A stretch of 37,971 nucleotides of DNA from Planctomycetota bacterium (GCA_028291545.1 JAQGHR010000059.1:1-37971), one strand, 5' to 3'. Positions 10,156-18,683 are shown, counted from the first letter of the stretch. Made by a program: numbers and translations. The notes: generated by a model from the letters alone, not told the origin.

Positions 10156-11082
10156 ATGACCCTCTCCTCCGCTCTTCCTCGGAATCTCGTGCTGGTCGCG
10201 CTGAGCGTGCTCGGAACCTTGGGCGAAACGCGTGCGGATGATTCCCCCGCGAAGATCACCCACGCCTTCCTCGCCTTTGGCGGGGCGACGTACCTCCGCG
10301 ATGGTGACGGCAAGATCACCCGGAATCTTCCGTTCTCCTCGCGGGACGGCTGGATCTTGCCGAACGGGAATCTGCTGCTGGCGGTGTCGAAGAGCGACCA
10401 CTTTCCTGGCGGCGGCGTGGTGGAGATCGCGAAGGACGGCAAGGTTCTTTTCGAGGTCAAGGGGACGCAGTCCGAGGTCAACACCGCTCAGGATACGGGC
10501 GACGGCCGCATCCTGTACACGGAGGCGGGGGACAAGCCGCGTCTGATCGAGGTCGACCGGAAAGGAAAGGTCGTGGTCGACGTGCCGCTCAAGGCACAAA
10601 CGAAGGATCACCACCTGCAAACCCGCATGGCCCGCAAGCTCGACAACGGGAACTATCTCGTGCCGCAACTGCTGGACAGGGTCGTGCGCGAATACACGCC
10701 GACCGGAGAGGTCGTCTGGGAGGTGAAGACGCCCCACATGCCGTTCACCGCAATCCGGCTTCCGGACGGCAACACGCTCATCGGCTGCACGCTGGGGAAC
10801 CTGGTTATCGAGGTTGATCCCAAGGGTAAGACGGTCTGGCAGGTCACGAACGACGACCTCCCCGGCAAGCCGATCAACGATGCATGCGGCGTGCAGCGGC
10901 TCCCGAATGGAAACACCATCATCACCAGCCATCATGCCGGGGGGAACGACGTGAAGCTCACCGAAGTCACCCGCGCCAAGGCGATCGTCTGGCAGCATCG
11001 CGACTCGACGACGCCCGGAATCCACCACTTCCAGATCCTGGACACGAACGGGAAGCCCCTTGAAGGGAAGCCCCTACGGTAG
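10156..11082 (+). CDS. Exported beta-propeller-like protein of unknown function
   Basis: From ATG 10156 the 308-residue protein starts with a typical Sec signal peptide (basic start, hydrophobic core 'LVLVALSVLGTLG', likely cut after 'TRA'). The mature part repeats a pattern of about 45 residues with 'LPNGNLLLA', 'TGDGRILYT', 'LDNGNYLVP', 'LPDGNTLIG' and 'LPNGNTIIT', each followed by 'V.E.D..GK.VWEV'. This is the blade pattern of PQQ/arylsulfotransferase-like beta-propellers. No catalytic residue is recognisable, so it may be a binding or structural protein in the periplasm. The open frame begins at 10114, but the signal peptide fixes the start at 10156. Confidence 0.82.
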   Translation: MTLSSALPRNLVLVALSVLGTLGETRADDSPAKITHAFLAFGGATYLRDGDGKITRNLPFSSRDGWILPNGNLLLAVSKSDHFPGGGVVEIAKDGKVLFEVKGTQSEVNTAQDTGDGRILYTEAGDKPRLIEVDRKGKVVVDVPLKAQTKDHHLQTRMARKLDNGNYLVPQLLDRVVREYTPTGEVVWEVKTPHMPFTAIRLPDGNTLIGCTLGNLVIEVDPKGKTVWQVTNDDLPGKPINDACGVQRLPNGNTIITSHHAGGNDVKLTEVTRAKAIVWQHRDSTTPGIHHFQILDTNGKPLEGKPLR

Positions 11083-11134
11083 ATGTAGACACGCATCCGG
11101 GCGGACGGTTCTTCCACCGGAGGGGGAAAGCGAA

Positions 11135-11163
11135 TTGAGGAACGGTGCATAAACTTGTAGGAT
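11135..11163 (+). promoter_or_regulatory. Candidate promoter upstream of the Ser/Thr kinase
   Basis: TTGAGG (11135-11140) and TAGGAT (11158-11163) are spaced by 17 bases; each matches four of six positions of the sigma70 consensus. It lies about 125 bases before the kinase start, in the only gap in front of that gene. Confidence 0.3.
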
Positions 11164-11288
11164 ATGCTGATGCTGGAGCCCGCGAGCCCTCCGCGACCGA
11201 AGCCTGTTCGTGAGGGTCACCGACCGCTTTCGCATTGATGCGACTCGACCAGGCCGTCGTCGCGCGATTCGATTCGAGGACCCCGACC

Positions 11289-12599
11289 ATGGCGACTACC
11301 GATAAAACCAAGCCGGTCGAGGATCTGCCCGCCGACCTCCTGCCGATCCTGCGCGCTTCCAGCATCCTCCCGGACAAGCGGTTCGAGGAGATCAAGGCCA
11401 GGGTGCGCGAGGGATCGTACCCGTTCGACCCAATGGCGCTGGCCCAGAGGCTGGTCCGGGAGAAGGTGCTGACCGAGTACCAGGCGCGCCGTCTGCTCTC
11501 GAACAAGCCGCAGAACATGAAGTTCGGCAATCGCTACGTGATCCTTGACCGGCTGGGGTCGGGCTCCATGGGCCGGGTCTACAAGGCCCAGCACTTGCTG
11601 ATGGGCCGCGAAGTGGCATTGAAGGTCATCGCGCCGGAGATCGTGTCCAACGAGCGCGTGGTCGCCCGCTTTCAGCGCGAGATGAAGCTGGCCGCCAAGC
11701 TCGACCACCCCAACGTCGTGCGTGCCTACGACGCGGACCGTGAGGGGAAGTCCCTGTATATCGTGATGGAATACGTCGCCGGTCAGAGCCTCGGGCAGAG
11801 GTACCGGGCGAAGGGGCCGATGGCCCCGATGGACGTGGCCGAGTACGCCGCGCAAGCCGCCGCGGGGCTGGCCCACGCGCACAGCCAGGGTGTGGTACAT
11901 CGCGACGTGAAGCCATCTAACCTCTTCCTCTCGTACGACAAGCAAGTCAAGGTTTTGGACCTTGGCCTGGGCGTGCTGATGGAGAACGACGATTCGTCCT
12001 CGTTCGCGACCGCCGACGGCATCGCGGTCGGTACGATTGACTACATGTCGCCCGAACAAGCCTGCGGCAAGGAAGTGGACGGGAGGAGTGACCTGTACTC
12101 GCTCGGCTGCGCGATGTATCACCTTATCAGCGGTCGCTTGCCGTTCCCGGGAGACTCTCCGGTCGAACGGCTTGGCAAGAGGATCAACGGCCGCCCGCAG
12201 CCCATCGCCGAGCTGGTCCCCCATGTCCCGGCGGGCCTGGCCGAGGTGATGGGTCAGCTCCTGGCCAACAAGCCCCACGAGCGCTTCCAGTCCGCGAACG
12301 AAGTGGCGGAAGTCCTTCGCGACCTCTTGCCCGTGAAGGAGCCGTCCGGCGTCGGACGCCGGCCCGCAAGTCGGGACGGGATGCCGACCTCGGGTCAGCC
12401 TGGAGCCTCGGCCTCGGTTGTCGTCAGCCTCCCGCCCCCGGAGCCGGAGATCGTTGAGGTCCGCCCGGAGTATCCCGCCTGGTTCCGGCCCCTGGCTGAC
12501 CTGGCCGAGCGCTCACCCTGGGGAGCGCTGACCGTGACCCTCCTCGGGCTGTTCCTGGCCTTCGGTCTGGGATTCTTGACGAGGATGATCATTCGATGA
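11289..12599 (+). CDS. Membrane-anchored Hanks-type Ser/Thr protein kinase
   Basis: A 436-residue kinase. About 75 N-terminal residues carry the planctomycete-style extension ('ALAQRLVREKVLTEYQARRLL'). The kinase domain has the Gly-rich loop 'LGSGSMGRVYKA', the ATP-anchoring Lys112 ('VALKVIA'), the catalytic loop His204-Arg-Asp206 ('HRDVKPSN'), and Asp224 in 'DLGLG' where most kinases have DFG. 'GTIDYMSPEQ' is the activation/P+1 segment. A Pro-rich linker leads to one C-terminal membrane helix ('TVTLLGLFLAFGLGFL') with only a few residues beyond it, so it is a tail-anchored kinase facing the cytosol with no large external sensor. ATG 11289 is chosen over the open frame from 11235 because family N-termini begin near here. 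Targets unknown. Confidence 0.95.
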   Translation: MATTDKTKPVEDLPADLLPILRASSILPDKRFEEIKARVREGSYPFDPMALAQRLVREKVLTEYQARRLLSNKPQNMKFGNRYVILDRLGSGSMGRVYKAQHLLMGREVALKVIAPEIVSNERVVARFQREMKLAAKLDHPNVVRAYDADREGKSLYIVMEYVAGQSLGQRYRAKGPMAPMDVAEYAAQAAAGLAHAHSQGVVHRDVKPSNLFLSYDKQVKVLDLGLGVLMENDDSSSFATADGIAVGTIDYMSPEQACGKEVDGRSDLYSLGCAMYHLISGRLPFPGDSPVERLGKRINGRPQPIAELVPHVPAGLAEVMGQLLANKPHERFQSANEVAEVLRDLLPVKEPSGVGRRPASRDGMPTSGQPGASASVVVSLPPPEPEIVEVRPEYPAWFRPLADLAERSPWGALTVTLLGLFLAFGLGFLTRMIIR

Positions 12600-12641
12600 G
12601 AGCGATGCCGACCGCAATCCGCGATCTCCCGAGCTGTGCGG

Positions 12642-13328
12642 TCAGATCCCGTGGAACATCCATCGCGACGCGATGACCACGTAGGCCGCCTGGTGAGCCA
12701 GCAGCGCCGGCCACACCGGGGACTCGCGCTCGCCGTGGTGACCGAGATCGTAGGCGAGCACCGCCACGAGCATCGCGAACAACGGGGGCAACGCGATCCC
12801 GGCGATCGTGAACAGCAGCCGACCGATCGGACCGGCATGCCCGAAGGCCTGATCCGCCTCGATGGTCCCGAGCAGGACGCCCACGAGGCTCCCAGTCGAG
12901 CCGAGTGCGGGTACGATGAGAACGCCGTGAAAGAAGAGTTGCGACGCGATGGCCCCGTCACTCCCTCCGCCCCGGAGCGAGGCGACGATTCCCGCCACGG
13001 TGAAGCCGAGCCCGACCGCGAACCAAAGCGCCTGGTCAGCCTCACCAGCGCGATGGGCGACGAGCCATCCCACAAGCTCGACCAGCCCGAAAATCAACAA
13101 GACGCCCGTAAGGAACGCGGCGTCCTCCGGCCCGCGACGGCGACCGCGTTTGATGTCGACGGTCAAGGCGACGGCGGTCAGGCCGTGACCGGCAATCGTC
13201 AGCCCCGTGATCCCGGAGGCATCGGGCGGCGAAAGGAGCGCGGCCATCGCCAGCGACAGGAATGCCACGCCCCAGAGCGACGTCCCGAGCGTCCACGAGG
13301 CTGTTCGCGATTTCTTCACGGTCGTCAT
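12642..13328 (-). CDS. Integral membrane protein of unknown function, downstream of cbiET
   Basis: A 228-residue protein with about six to seven hydrophobic segments and short charged loops ('DIKRGRRRGPEDA', 'AHRAGEADQA'). I do not recognise a family; it lacks the 'MHIP' metal-binding N-terminus of CbiM cobalt transporters. It begins nine bases after the stop of the cbiET gene on the same strand, so the two are very likely co-transcribed. A link to cobalamin is possible by context only. It converges on the kinase gene. Confidence 0.75.
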   Translation of the reverse strand: MTTVKKSRTASWTLGTSLWGVAFLSLAMAALLSPPDASGITGLTIAGHGLTAVALTVDIKRGRRRGPEDAAFLTGVLLIFGLVELVGWLVAHRAGEADQALWFAVGLGFTVAGIVASLRGGGSDGAIASQLFFHGVLIVPALGSTGSLVGVLLGTIEADQAFGHAGPIGRLLFTIAGIALPPLFAMLVAVLAYDLGHHGERESPVWPALLAHQAAYVVIASRWMFHGI

Positions 13329-13337
13329 AGTGGACGA

Positions 13338-14612
13338 TCACAAGGAGACGCAGTCCTGGCCATTGGGTTTGACGGCCTTGACGATCCAGACCGGGCGTAA
13401 GGGCACGAACGTCGTCAAGTCGGCAAGCGGCCGGGCGTGGGACACTTGCACCTGGGTCGCCTCGGGCTTCCAGTTCGCCTCGCGGAGTCGTTGCATCGTT
13501 TTCGCGAAGTTTTCCAGTCCCACGAAGTTGCCGACGAGCGTCCCGCCGATCTTCAGGCGATCGATGGCGTCGGTGAGGATGCCGTCGAGGTGGCCACCCG
13601 TCCCGCCCAGGAAGAGTCCCGCGACCTGCTCGTCCGCTGGCAGACACGCGGGGGCCTCACCCAGGACGATGCGCAAATTCCATGCGGCAAACTTCGTCCG
13701 GTTCGCGTGCAGGTAAGTGACGTTCGTCGGCGAGCGTTCCACGGCCAGGATGGCACGATCCGGGAACGCCCGCGCCAGCTCGATCGAGACGCCGCCCAAG
13801 CCCGCGCCCACATCAAGGATCGGCCCGGCCGGAAGGATGCGGAATCGCGAGACGGCGATGGCTCGAACGTCGGCGTGCGTCAGCAAAATCGGCCCATCTT
13901 TGGGCTGCTCGAACAATAGATCGGGGATGCCCGGGCCGACGCCCGTCCCGGAGGGAGGATCCCAGGGAGCGACATCGGGGCGACCGAGCTTGCGATGGAG
14001 GATCACGACGTTGAGGGCCGCGAATTGCCGGTCCCGCAATTCGTCCATGGGAGCCGTAGTCCAGCACTCGTGCTCACTTCCGAGGTTTTCCCCGACGTAA
14101 GCCTCGTAATTCACCAGGCCGCGATCCAGGAAAAAGGCGGCGATCGCCGCAGGGCTCTCGCCGTCGTGAGTCAATAATCCGATCGTCGGTTTTCCGAGCA
14201 ACGGCAGAAGCGTCGCGGCCAGGTCTCGGCCGTGAATGCTCGCCATCACCGCATCGTCCCAAGGTAGACCGGCTCGCGCAAATGCCAGTTGCATGCTGGA
14301 AAGCGAGGGATCGATGCGAATCTGGTCGCGGCCCAGCTTGTCCCCCAGGAACCGGCCGATCCCGAAGAACAACGGATCGCCCGAACCCACCACGACGCAT
14401 CGCTCGTCCTGACCGCGACATCGCAACCGCTCGGCCAGCTCGATAAAGTTAGTCGTGATCGCGAGCGTCTCGGCCCCGGTCGGTCCGAGCAGGGCGAGAT
14501 GCCTCTTACCCCCAGCGAGGAACTCCGCCGATGCAATCGCCTCGCGCAGCCTGGGCGTCAGACCAGCGAGCCCGTCCGCACCAAGGCCGATGATATGGAC
14601 GGGGCGCGGCAT
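13338..14612 (-). CDS. cbiET: Cobalt-precorrin-7 C5/C15-methyltransferase, decarboxylating (CbiE-CbiT fusion, CobL-like)
   Basis: A 424-residue two-domain enzyme of cobalamin ring synthesis. The N-terminal half (about 1-215) is the CbiE tetrapyrrole methylase: 'IIGLGADGLAGL' at the start and 'VVGSGDPLFFGIGRFL'. The C-terminal half (from about 230) is the CbiT class I methyltransferase with the SAM loop 'ILDVGAGLGG' (Asp267) followed by 'AVERSPTNVTYLHANRTKF'. Together they methylate C5 and C15 and remove the C12 acetate carboxyl. In CobL and CbiET the two are fused in the same way. It lies about 12 kb from the main cobalamin island and on the opposite strand, and it is followed after nine bases by a membrane protein gene. 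Confidence 0.95.
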   Translation of the reverse strand: MPRPVHIIGLGADGLAGLTPRLREAIASAEFLAGGKRHLALLGPTGAETLAITTNFIELAERLRCRGQDERCVVVGSGDPLFFGIGRFLGDKLGRDQIRIDPSLSSMQLAFARAGLPWDDAVMASIHGRDLAATLLPLLGKPTIGLLTHDGESPAAIAAFFLDRGLVNYEAYVGENLGSEHECWTTAPMDELRDRQFAALNVVILHRKLGRPDVAPWDPPSGTGVGPGIPDLLFEQPKDGPILLTHADVRAIAVSRFRILPAGPILDVGAGLGGVSIELARAFPDRAILAVERSPTNVTYLHANRTKFAAWNLRIVLGEAPACLPADEQVAGLFLGGTGGHLDGILTDAIDRLKIGGTLVGNFVGLENFAKTMQRLREANWKPEATQVQVSHARPLADLTTFVPLRPVWIVKAVKPNGQDCVSL

Positions 14613-14653
14613 GGTGGCTGTTGAGTTCCTTCCACGGGCCGCACAGTTGGGCT

Positions 14654-14680
14654 CGCCGCCGCCTTCTCACGGCGGCGGCG
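14654..14680 (-). terminator. GC-rich hairpin between a lipoprotein gene and cbiET
   Basis: A perfect 10-bp stem, CGCCGCCGCC (14654-14663) and GGCGGCGGCG (14671-14680), with a 7-base loop, lies between the lipoprotein stop (14691) and the cbiET start (14612). It probably ends the lipoprotein transcript; there is no T-run, so attenuation is also possible. Confidence 0.5.
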
Positions 14681-14690
14681 CAAGCGTGAG

Positions 14691-15344
14691 TTACTTGGCG
14701 AGCTTGGCGAGGTACTTGTCCGGATCTTTCTCAAGATCCTCGGCGCAGCCCCCGCAGCAGAGGTAGACGGTCTTGCCCTTGACGACCTTCTTGAAGGGCT
14801 TCCCCATCGCGCCAAGGTGATTCGGCTTGCCGTCTTCGTCCTCCTGAACCGGGCAGATCTTCTGGGCGAGGGCGGCCGCTTGATCGGCTTCCGGCAGTTT
14901 CTTGATGCCGGCGATCTCCTCGGCCGTCAGCGTGATGTCCGCCGTCTTGAGCTTGTCGTCTTTCTTGTCGTCCTTCTTGGGCTCGGCCGGCTTTCCATCC
15001 TTGGCATCGGGTGCGGCGACAGGCTTGCCCTTGGCACCTTCGGTGCCGGACACCGGCTTGCCCTCGGGCCCGATGTAGTAGGGTGCGACGGGGGCGCCCG
15101 GGAGCATGGTACTTCCACCCGGTCCGCCACCGGCCATCTTGGCTCGCGGAGCACCACCCGGAGCTGCACCGCCGGGAGCGACCGCCGCCGGCGCCGCGGC
15201 CTTGTCCTCGCCACCCTTCTCCTCCGGCGTCACGGCCGGGCTGGCGGTCTCGGCCTTGGGGCTGTCCGCCGTGGGAGTGGTCTCGCCGCAGCCAACGATC
15301 GCGAATCCAAAGCTCAGCGTCATTGCCAACGTCACACGTCTCAT
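14691..15344 (-). CDS. Lipoprotein with C-terminal cysteine-rich (CCGGC) domain
   Basis: A 217-residue lipoprotein: a short signal ending in the lipobox 'AIVGC' (Cys19), a long low-complexity linker rich in Pro, Gly, Ala and Lys, and a compact C-terminal domain of about 75 residues containing 'KICPVQEDEDG', 'LGAMGKPFKKVV' and 'KTVYLCCGGCAEDLEKDPDKYL'. The Cys-Pro-Val plus Cys-Cys-x-x-Cys pattern resembles metal-binding TRASH/YHS-like domains that handle copper or other heavy metals in the cell envelope. Metal binding is therefore inferred. The adjacent upstream gene encodes a second, shorter lipoprotein with a similar signal sequence. Confidence 0.82.
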   Translation of the reverse strand: MRRVTLAMTLSFGFAIVGCGETTPTADSPKAETASPAVTPEEKGGEDKAAAPAAVAPGGAAPGGAPRAKMAGGGPGGSTMLPGAPVAPYYIGPEGKPVSGTEGAKGKPVAAPDAKDGKPAEPKKDDKKDDKLKTADITLTAEEIAGIKKLPEADQAAALAQKICPVQEDEDGKPNHLGAMGKPFKKVVKGKTVYLCCGGCAEDLEKDPDKYLAKLAK

Positions 15345-15525
15345 GGTCGCCTCTTCAAGGTGAAAAACGAAAAAGAGAACGATTTGGAGGATCGAGCCCC
15401 GCGAATCGTATTCAGGGCCATCGCATATTGTACGGCGCCTTCAGGCGGCTCACCATGCTGTTGTGGATGCGTCGCTAGCAGGGCCGGGAATGAGGCGCGG
15501 AAGTTGCGTTGCGAAGGTGTCCGAC

Positions 15526-15840
15526 CTAATTGTTCAAGCTTCGTACGTCTTTCGACCCGACATCCTTCTTCGGAGCTTCCTTCCTGGAATCGCCGCCCTT
15601 CTCGCCGCGAGATTTGCGATCCGCTCCCCCGCCTCCGGGACCACGACCGCCTTTCTTGGACGCACCGCCGGGCGGGCCTCCCGCCATTCCTTTCGACATC
15701 GCCGGTCCGCCCTTCGACGCGGGCTTGGCAGCCGCGTTCGCCTTGATGGCGTAATCGGAACCGGGCCCTGAGGCCACCGGGCCGCAACCGACGAGGATCA
15801 GGCCGAGGCCAACGCTCAAAGCCATCATCACGCGCGTCAT
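15526..15840 (-). CDS. Small lysine/glycine-rich lipoprotein
   Basis: From ATG 15840 the product is 104 residues: 'MTRVMMALSVGLGLILVGCG' is a lipoprotein signal with lipobox 'LVGC', followed by a Gly/Lys/Pro-rich low-complexity chain with no recognisable domain. A GGGAG sits six bases upstream (ATG 15843 is the alternative). The longer frame up to 15996 lacks a signal and is not used. Its signal resembles that of the next lipoprotein gene downstream on the same strand (about 180 bases away), so the two may be diverged duplicates, this one without the cysteine domain. Confidence 0.65.
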   Translation of the reverse strand: MTRVMMALSVGLGLILVGCGPVASGPGSDYAIKANAAAKPASKGGPAMSKGMAGGPPGGASKKGGRGPGGGGADRKSRGEKGGDSRKEAPKKDVGSKDVRSLNN

Positions 15841-15967
15841 CATCCACTCCCGTCGCGGAAGAATCCAAGGAGTCCGCCCCGAGGACGAATCATCCCGGCA
15901 AGTCGCGTATTGTATGACGCCGACGCGCAACCCGCCACGACTTGGTCTGCGATCCGTCCCGCAATCG

Positions 15968-17017
15968 CTACGGAAACGTCGAGTGCGATTCCTCATCGAG
16001 CGGAAACGCGACGGGGACGCCCTTGTAAAACCGCCGATTGTCCAGGGCGAAGGCCTTATCGGTGAATTCGCCGTCGCTCGTCGCTCGCAGGCGGTGCCCG
16101 GCGGCGATGTTCACCTTGGCATCGAGATCGTCGATGAACGAGACGATCAAGGCTTCGACCGTCTGCGGCATGATCGGTGCGCCGAACTCGCGTTTGCCGT
16201 GATGGGCGAGGATCGCGTGTTCCAGCAAGAGCAACGTCTCCTCGGGGAATCCCTCGACCTGACGAGCCGTCTCCCGCACCAGGTCCCGACCCATCAAGAC
16301 ATGCCCGATCAGGCTGCCTTCCTTGGTGTACTTGGACTCAACCGGATGATACGCCAGCTCACGGAGCTTCCCGATGTCGTGAAGGATGGCCGCCGCCACG
16401 ATGATCGACTTGTTCAGCGGCGGGTTCAGACCGTCGTAGTATTTGGCGTAGTGATCGGCGAGGAACCCGGCGATGCGCGTCATGCTCCAGACGTGCTCCA
16501 GCAATCCGCCGTTATAACTGTGGTGGAAGTTCGTGGCGGCCTGAATCTTGCGGAACAGCGTGTCATGAACTTCAAGGATCGTGAGGACGACGCCCTTGAT
16601 GAACGGGCACTCGACATACTTTTCAATGCAGCCGTGGATCGTCCGCAACAGTTGATCGGGCGGGTATTTTGAACTCTCGTACAGGTCGCCGAAGTCGAAA
16701 CCGTCTGCCTCATCCTCGGGGCGGGTCGGCCGGATGTCGAGGAGGTCGATCTGGAGGCCGTACTTGCCCTTGTGCTCGGCCTTGACGTGGAGCCGGAACG
16801 TCTCGCCGTCGGGCCAGCCATCGGCGGCCTTGTGAAGCCGGTGGTCGTGCCAGAGCGGGGCTTCCAGCGTCACGCGGCTGTCCCGGAAATAGCACTTCAC
16901 GAACGGCTGATTGCGGTTCGTGGTGCCCCGGTTCTTCCTTGCCAGCGCCGCGAAGCATTCCGCTTCCTGGCCATCGACCAGATCGGAGAGCCGCACCACC
17001 GCTTCCCCGATGGCCAT
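15968..17017 (-). CDS. YhaM-like 3'-5' exoribonuclease: OB-fold plus HD domain
   Basis: A 349-residue cytosolic protein. The N-terminal part (about 1-130) reads as an OB-fold nucleic-acid-binding domain ('KCYFRDSRVTLEAPLW', 'GKYGLQIDLLDIRP'). The HD hydrolase domain has 'HHSYNGGLLEHV', the metal-binding His213-Asp214 ('AAAILHDIGKL'), 'HAILAHHG' and 'IVSFIDDLDAK'. This order of domains matches YhaM/CBF1, a metal-dependent 3'-5' exonuclease acting on RNA or single-stranded DNA. The start is ATG 17017, preceded by GGGGGGA. A TTGAAA/GATACT pair (17048-17078, minus strand, 19-base spacer) could be its promoter, but the spacing is poor. Sequence alone does not settle the substrate. Confidence 0.9.
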   Translation of the reverse strand: MAIGEAVVRLSDLVDGQEAECFAALARKNRGTTNRNQPFVKCYFRDSRVTLEAPLWHDHRLHKAADGWPDGETFRLHVKAEHKGKYGLQIDLLDIRPTRPEDEADGFDFGDLYESSKYPPDQLLRTIHGCIEKYVECPFIKGVVLTILEVHDTLFRKIQAATNFHHSYNGGLLEHVWSMTRIAGFLADHYAKYYDGLNPPLNKSIIVAAAILHDIGKLRELAYHPVESKYTKEGSLIGHVLMGRDLVRETARQVEGFPEETLLLLEHAILAHHGKREFGAPIMPQTVEALIVSFIDDLDAKVNIAAGHRLRATSDGEFTDKAFALDNRRFYKGVPVAFPLDEESHSTFP

Positions 17018-17289
17018 GACAGATCCCCCCGGTTGCTTCGCCTTCGAAGTATCGCATGCACCTCGCGTACGATTTCAAACGTAACTCTACACCATCGCGC
17101 CAGGAGGGCAAATCGCATCGAAACGTTTGGCGACTACGATTCAGATTTCTATCATGTTCGCCCGTACTCGACAATCTGATCAAACGAATACTGTTGCTGT
17201 AGCCTTGACGCCGCCCACGTGAATTCCGTCGAGTTACACTACCATGGCTGCTATCATCCGATCAGCTTATCCGATCGGAGGCCGATAAC

Positions 17290-17529
17290 ATGCCACGATT
17301 CCGGCTCACCGTGCGGCAGTTGATGGTCGCCGTGGTGGTCGTGGGACTGGCCTTGCCTTGGGTGATTCACGCACGCGACGCATGGCGAGGCGATGGAAAC
17401 GTGCCGTGGTCGGATTCGTCGCCATCGGTGGTTGCGATAGAGATCGGCCTCGACTCTTGCATCGTGGTGACGATTCTCGGTGTCGGCCTCGTGATCGCCG
17501 GGGCCGCAAATCGCAGTGACGGCGATTGA
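17290..17529 (+). CDS. Small membrane protein of unknown function
   Basis: A 79-residue protein. 'MPRFRLTVRQLMVAVVVVGLALPW' is a basic start plus one membrane helix, and 'SCIVVTILGVGLVIAGAA' is a second helix near the C-terminus. The 'RFRLTVRQLMVAVAVVA'-type start recurs in many small planctomycete membrane proteins of unknown role. A good ribosome site (GGAGG, 17277-17281) stands eight bases before ATG 17290. The preceding 272-base gap is AT-richer than its surroundings and contains a near-palindrome around CCGATC...GATCGG just before the ribosome site, but no further gene. Confidence 0.75.
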   Translation: MPRFRLTVRQLMVAVVVVGLALPWVIHARDAWRGDGNVPWSDSSPSVVAIEIGLDSCIVVTILGVGLVIAGAANRSDGD

Positions 17530-17530
17530 A

Positions 17531-17579
17531 TTGCCGGGCAAGACCCCATAAAAGCCGGGCACCGGGAATAACCCGGCAA
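17531..17579. terminator. Alternative hairpins between two convergent genes
   Basis: TTGCCGGG (17531-17538) can pair with CCCGGCAA (17572-17579). The same right arm can instead pair with GCCGGG (17554-17559) or CCGGG (17562-17566). These competing stems lie between the small membrane protein stop (17529) and the galE stop (17595), and probably end transcription from both sides. Confidence 0.45.
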
Positions 17580-17594
17580 AGCGGATTTCCCGCC

Positions 17595-18578
17595 CTATCC
17601 CTCAAACCCATTCGGATGCGTCGAGTGCCACGCCCAGGCGGAAGCGACTATCGGCTCGACCGTCGTGAACCGGGGTGACCAGCCGAGATCGCGACGGATG
17701 GCGTCGGAGGAGGCGACGAGGGCCGGGGGATCGCCGGCGCGGCGGGGACGTTCGACGACGGCGATCGGATGGCCCGTCACGCGACGGCAGGCGTCGATCA
17801 CCTCGCGGACGCTGAAGCCCGAACCGGTGCCGACGTTGTAGGTCATCCCCTGCCCTGGGATCAGGCGTTCGATCGCGCGGACGTGGGCGTCGGCCAGGTC
17901 CTCGACGTGAATATAATCGCGGATGCAGGTGCCATCGGGCGTGGGGTAATCGGTGCCGAAAACGGCGACGTTCTGGCGCTGGCCGAGGGCCACCTGCAAG
18001 ATTAGCGGGATCAGATGCGTCTCGGGCCGATGATCCTCGCCGATCGAGCCATCGGTCGCGGCACCGCACGCGTTGAAGTATCGAAGGGCCGCGAAACCGA
18101 ACCCGAAGGCCGAGGCGTAATCGGCCATCGCGTGCTCGACCGCGAGCTTGGTGAAGCCGTAGGGGTTGATCGGTTTCTTCGGGCTGCTCTCCAGGATCGG
18201 CACGTGGTCGGGGATGCCGTAGACCGCCGCCGTGCTGGAGAAGACGATCTTCTTGCAGCCCACGGCGCGCATGGCTTCGAGGAGATTCAGGCTACCTACG
18301 AGGTTATTTTTGTAATACCGCGCCGGGTCAGTGACACTTTCGGGCACGGACGTATAGGCCGCGAATTGCATGACCGCGTCGATGGCGTTGGCCCGCAGGA
18401 CCAATTCGAGCGCATCACGATCTGCGAGGTCGCCGACCGTCAGCGTACCCCCGGGCACCGCCGCCGCATGCCCATATTCGAGACTATCGAAGACGCGGAC
18501 GGCATGTCCCGCCTGGAACAACGCGCGAACCGCATGGCTCCCGATGTAGCCGGCACCACCCACGACGAGAATATTCAT
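17595..18578 (-). CDS. galE: UDP-glucose 4-epimerase
   Basis: A 327-residue short-chain dehydrogenase/reductase that interconverts UDP-glucose and UDP-galactose with bound NAD. The Rossmann loop 'GGAGYIGSHAVRAL' begins at residue 7. The catalytic Tyr140-x-x-x-Lys144 pair is in 'NPYGFTKLAVEH', and 'FSSTAAVYG' supplies the Ser/Thr of the triad. 'RYFNACGA', 'GTDYPTPDGTCIRDYIHVEDLA' and 'YNVGTGSGFSVREVI' are specific GalE landmarks. The open frame runs back to 18659, but ATG 18578 gives the correct N-terminus. It lies downstream of a UDP-glucuronate decarboxylase gene on the same strand, so the pair supplies sugar nucleotides for envelope or exopolysaccharide. Confidence 0.95.
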   Translation of the reverse strand: MNILVVGGAGYIGSHAVRALFQAGHAVRVFDSLEYGHAAAVPGGTLTVGDLADRDALELVLRANAIDAVMQFAAYTSVPESVTDPARYYKNNLVGSLNLLEAMRAVGCKKIVFSSTAAVYGIPDHVPILESSPKKPINPYGFTKLAVEHAMADYASAFGFGFAALRYFNACGAATDGSIGEDHRPETHLIPLILQVALGQRQNVAVFGTDYPTPDGTCIRDYIHVEDLADAHVRAIERLIPGQGMTYNVGTGSGFSVREVIDACRRVTGHPIAVVERPRRAGDPPALVASSDAIRRDLGWSPRFTTVEPIVASAWAWHSTHPNGFEG

Positions 18579-18620
18579 GATTCTGGGCATTCTTCCGGGG
18601 AGAAGCCGGGGATGGCCCCC

Positions 18621-18650
18621 CGGGACCTGGGGCTCGTGCATGAGGTCCCG
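18621..18650 (-). terminator. Hairpin between UDP-glucuronate decarboxylase gene and galE
   Basis: CGGGACCT (18621-18628) pairs perfectly with AGGTCCCG (18643-18650) around a 14-base loop in the 105-base gap between the two sugar-nucleotide genes. It could terminate or attenuate transcription coming from the upstream gene. Confidence 0.4.
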
Positions 18651-18683
18651 AGGGAGCACGATTATCAGGAAAACGCGGACGGA

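Noticed and set aside
12636..13400. A 254-residue plus-strand frame opposite the membrane protein
   Set aside because: It is very rich in Arg, Glu and Pro and has no domain, whereas the minus strand encodes regular membrane helices.
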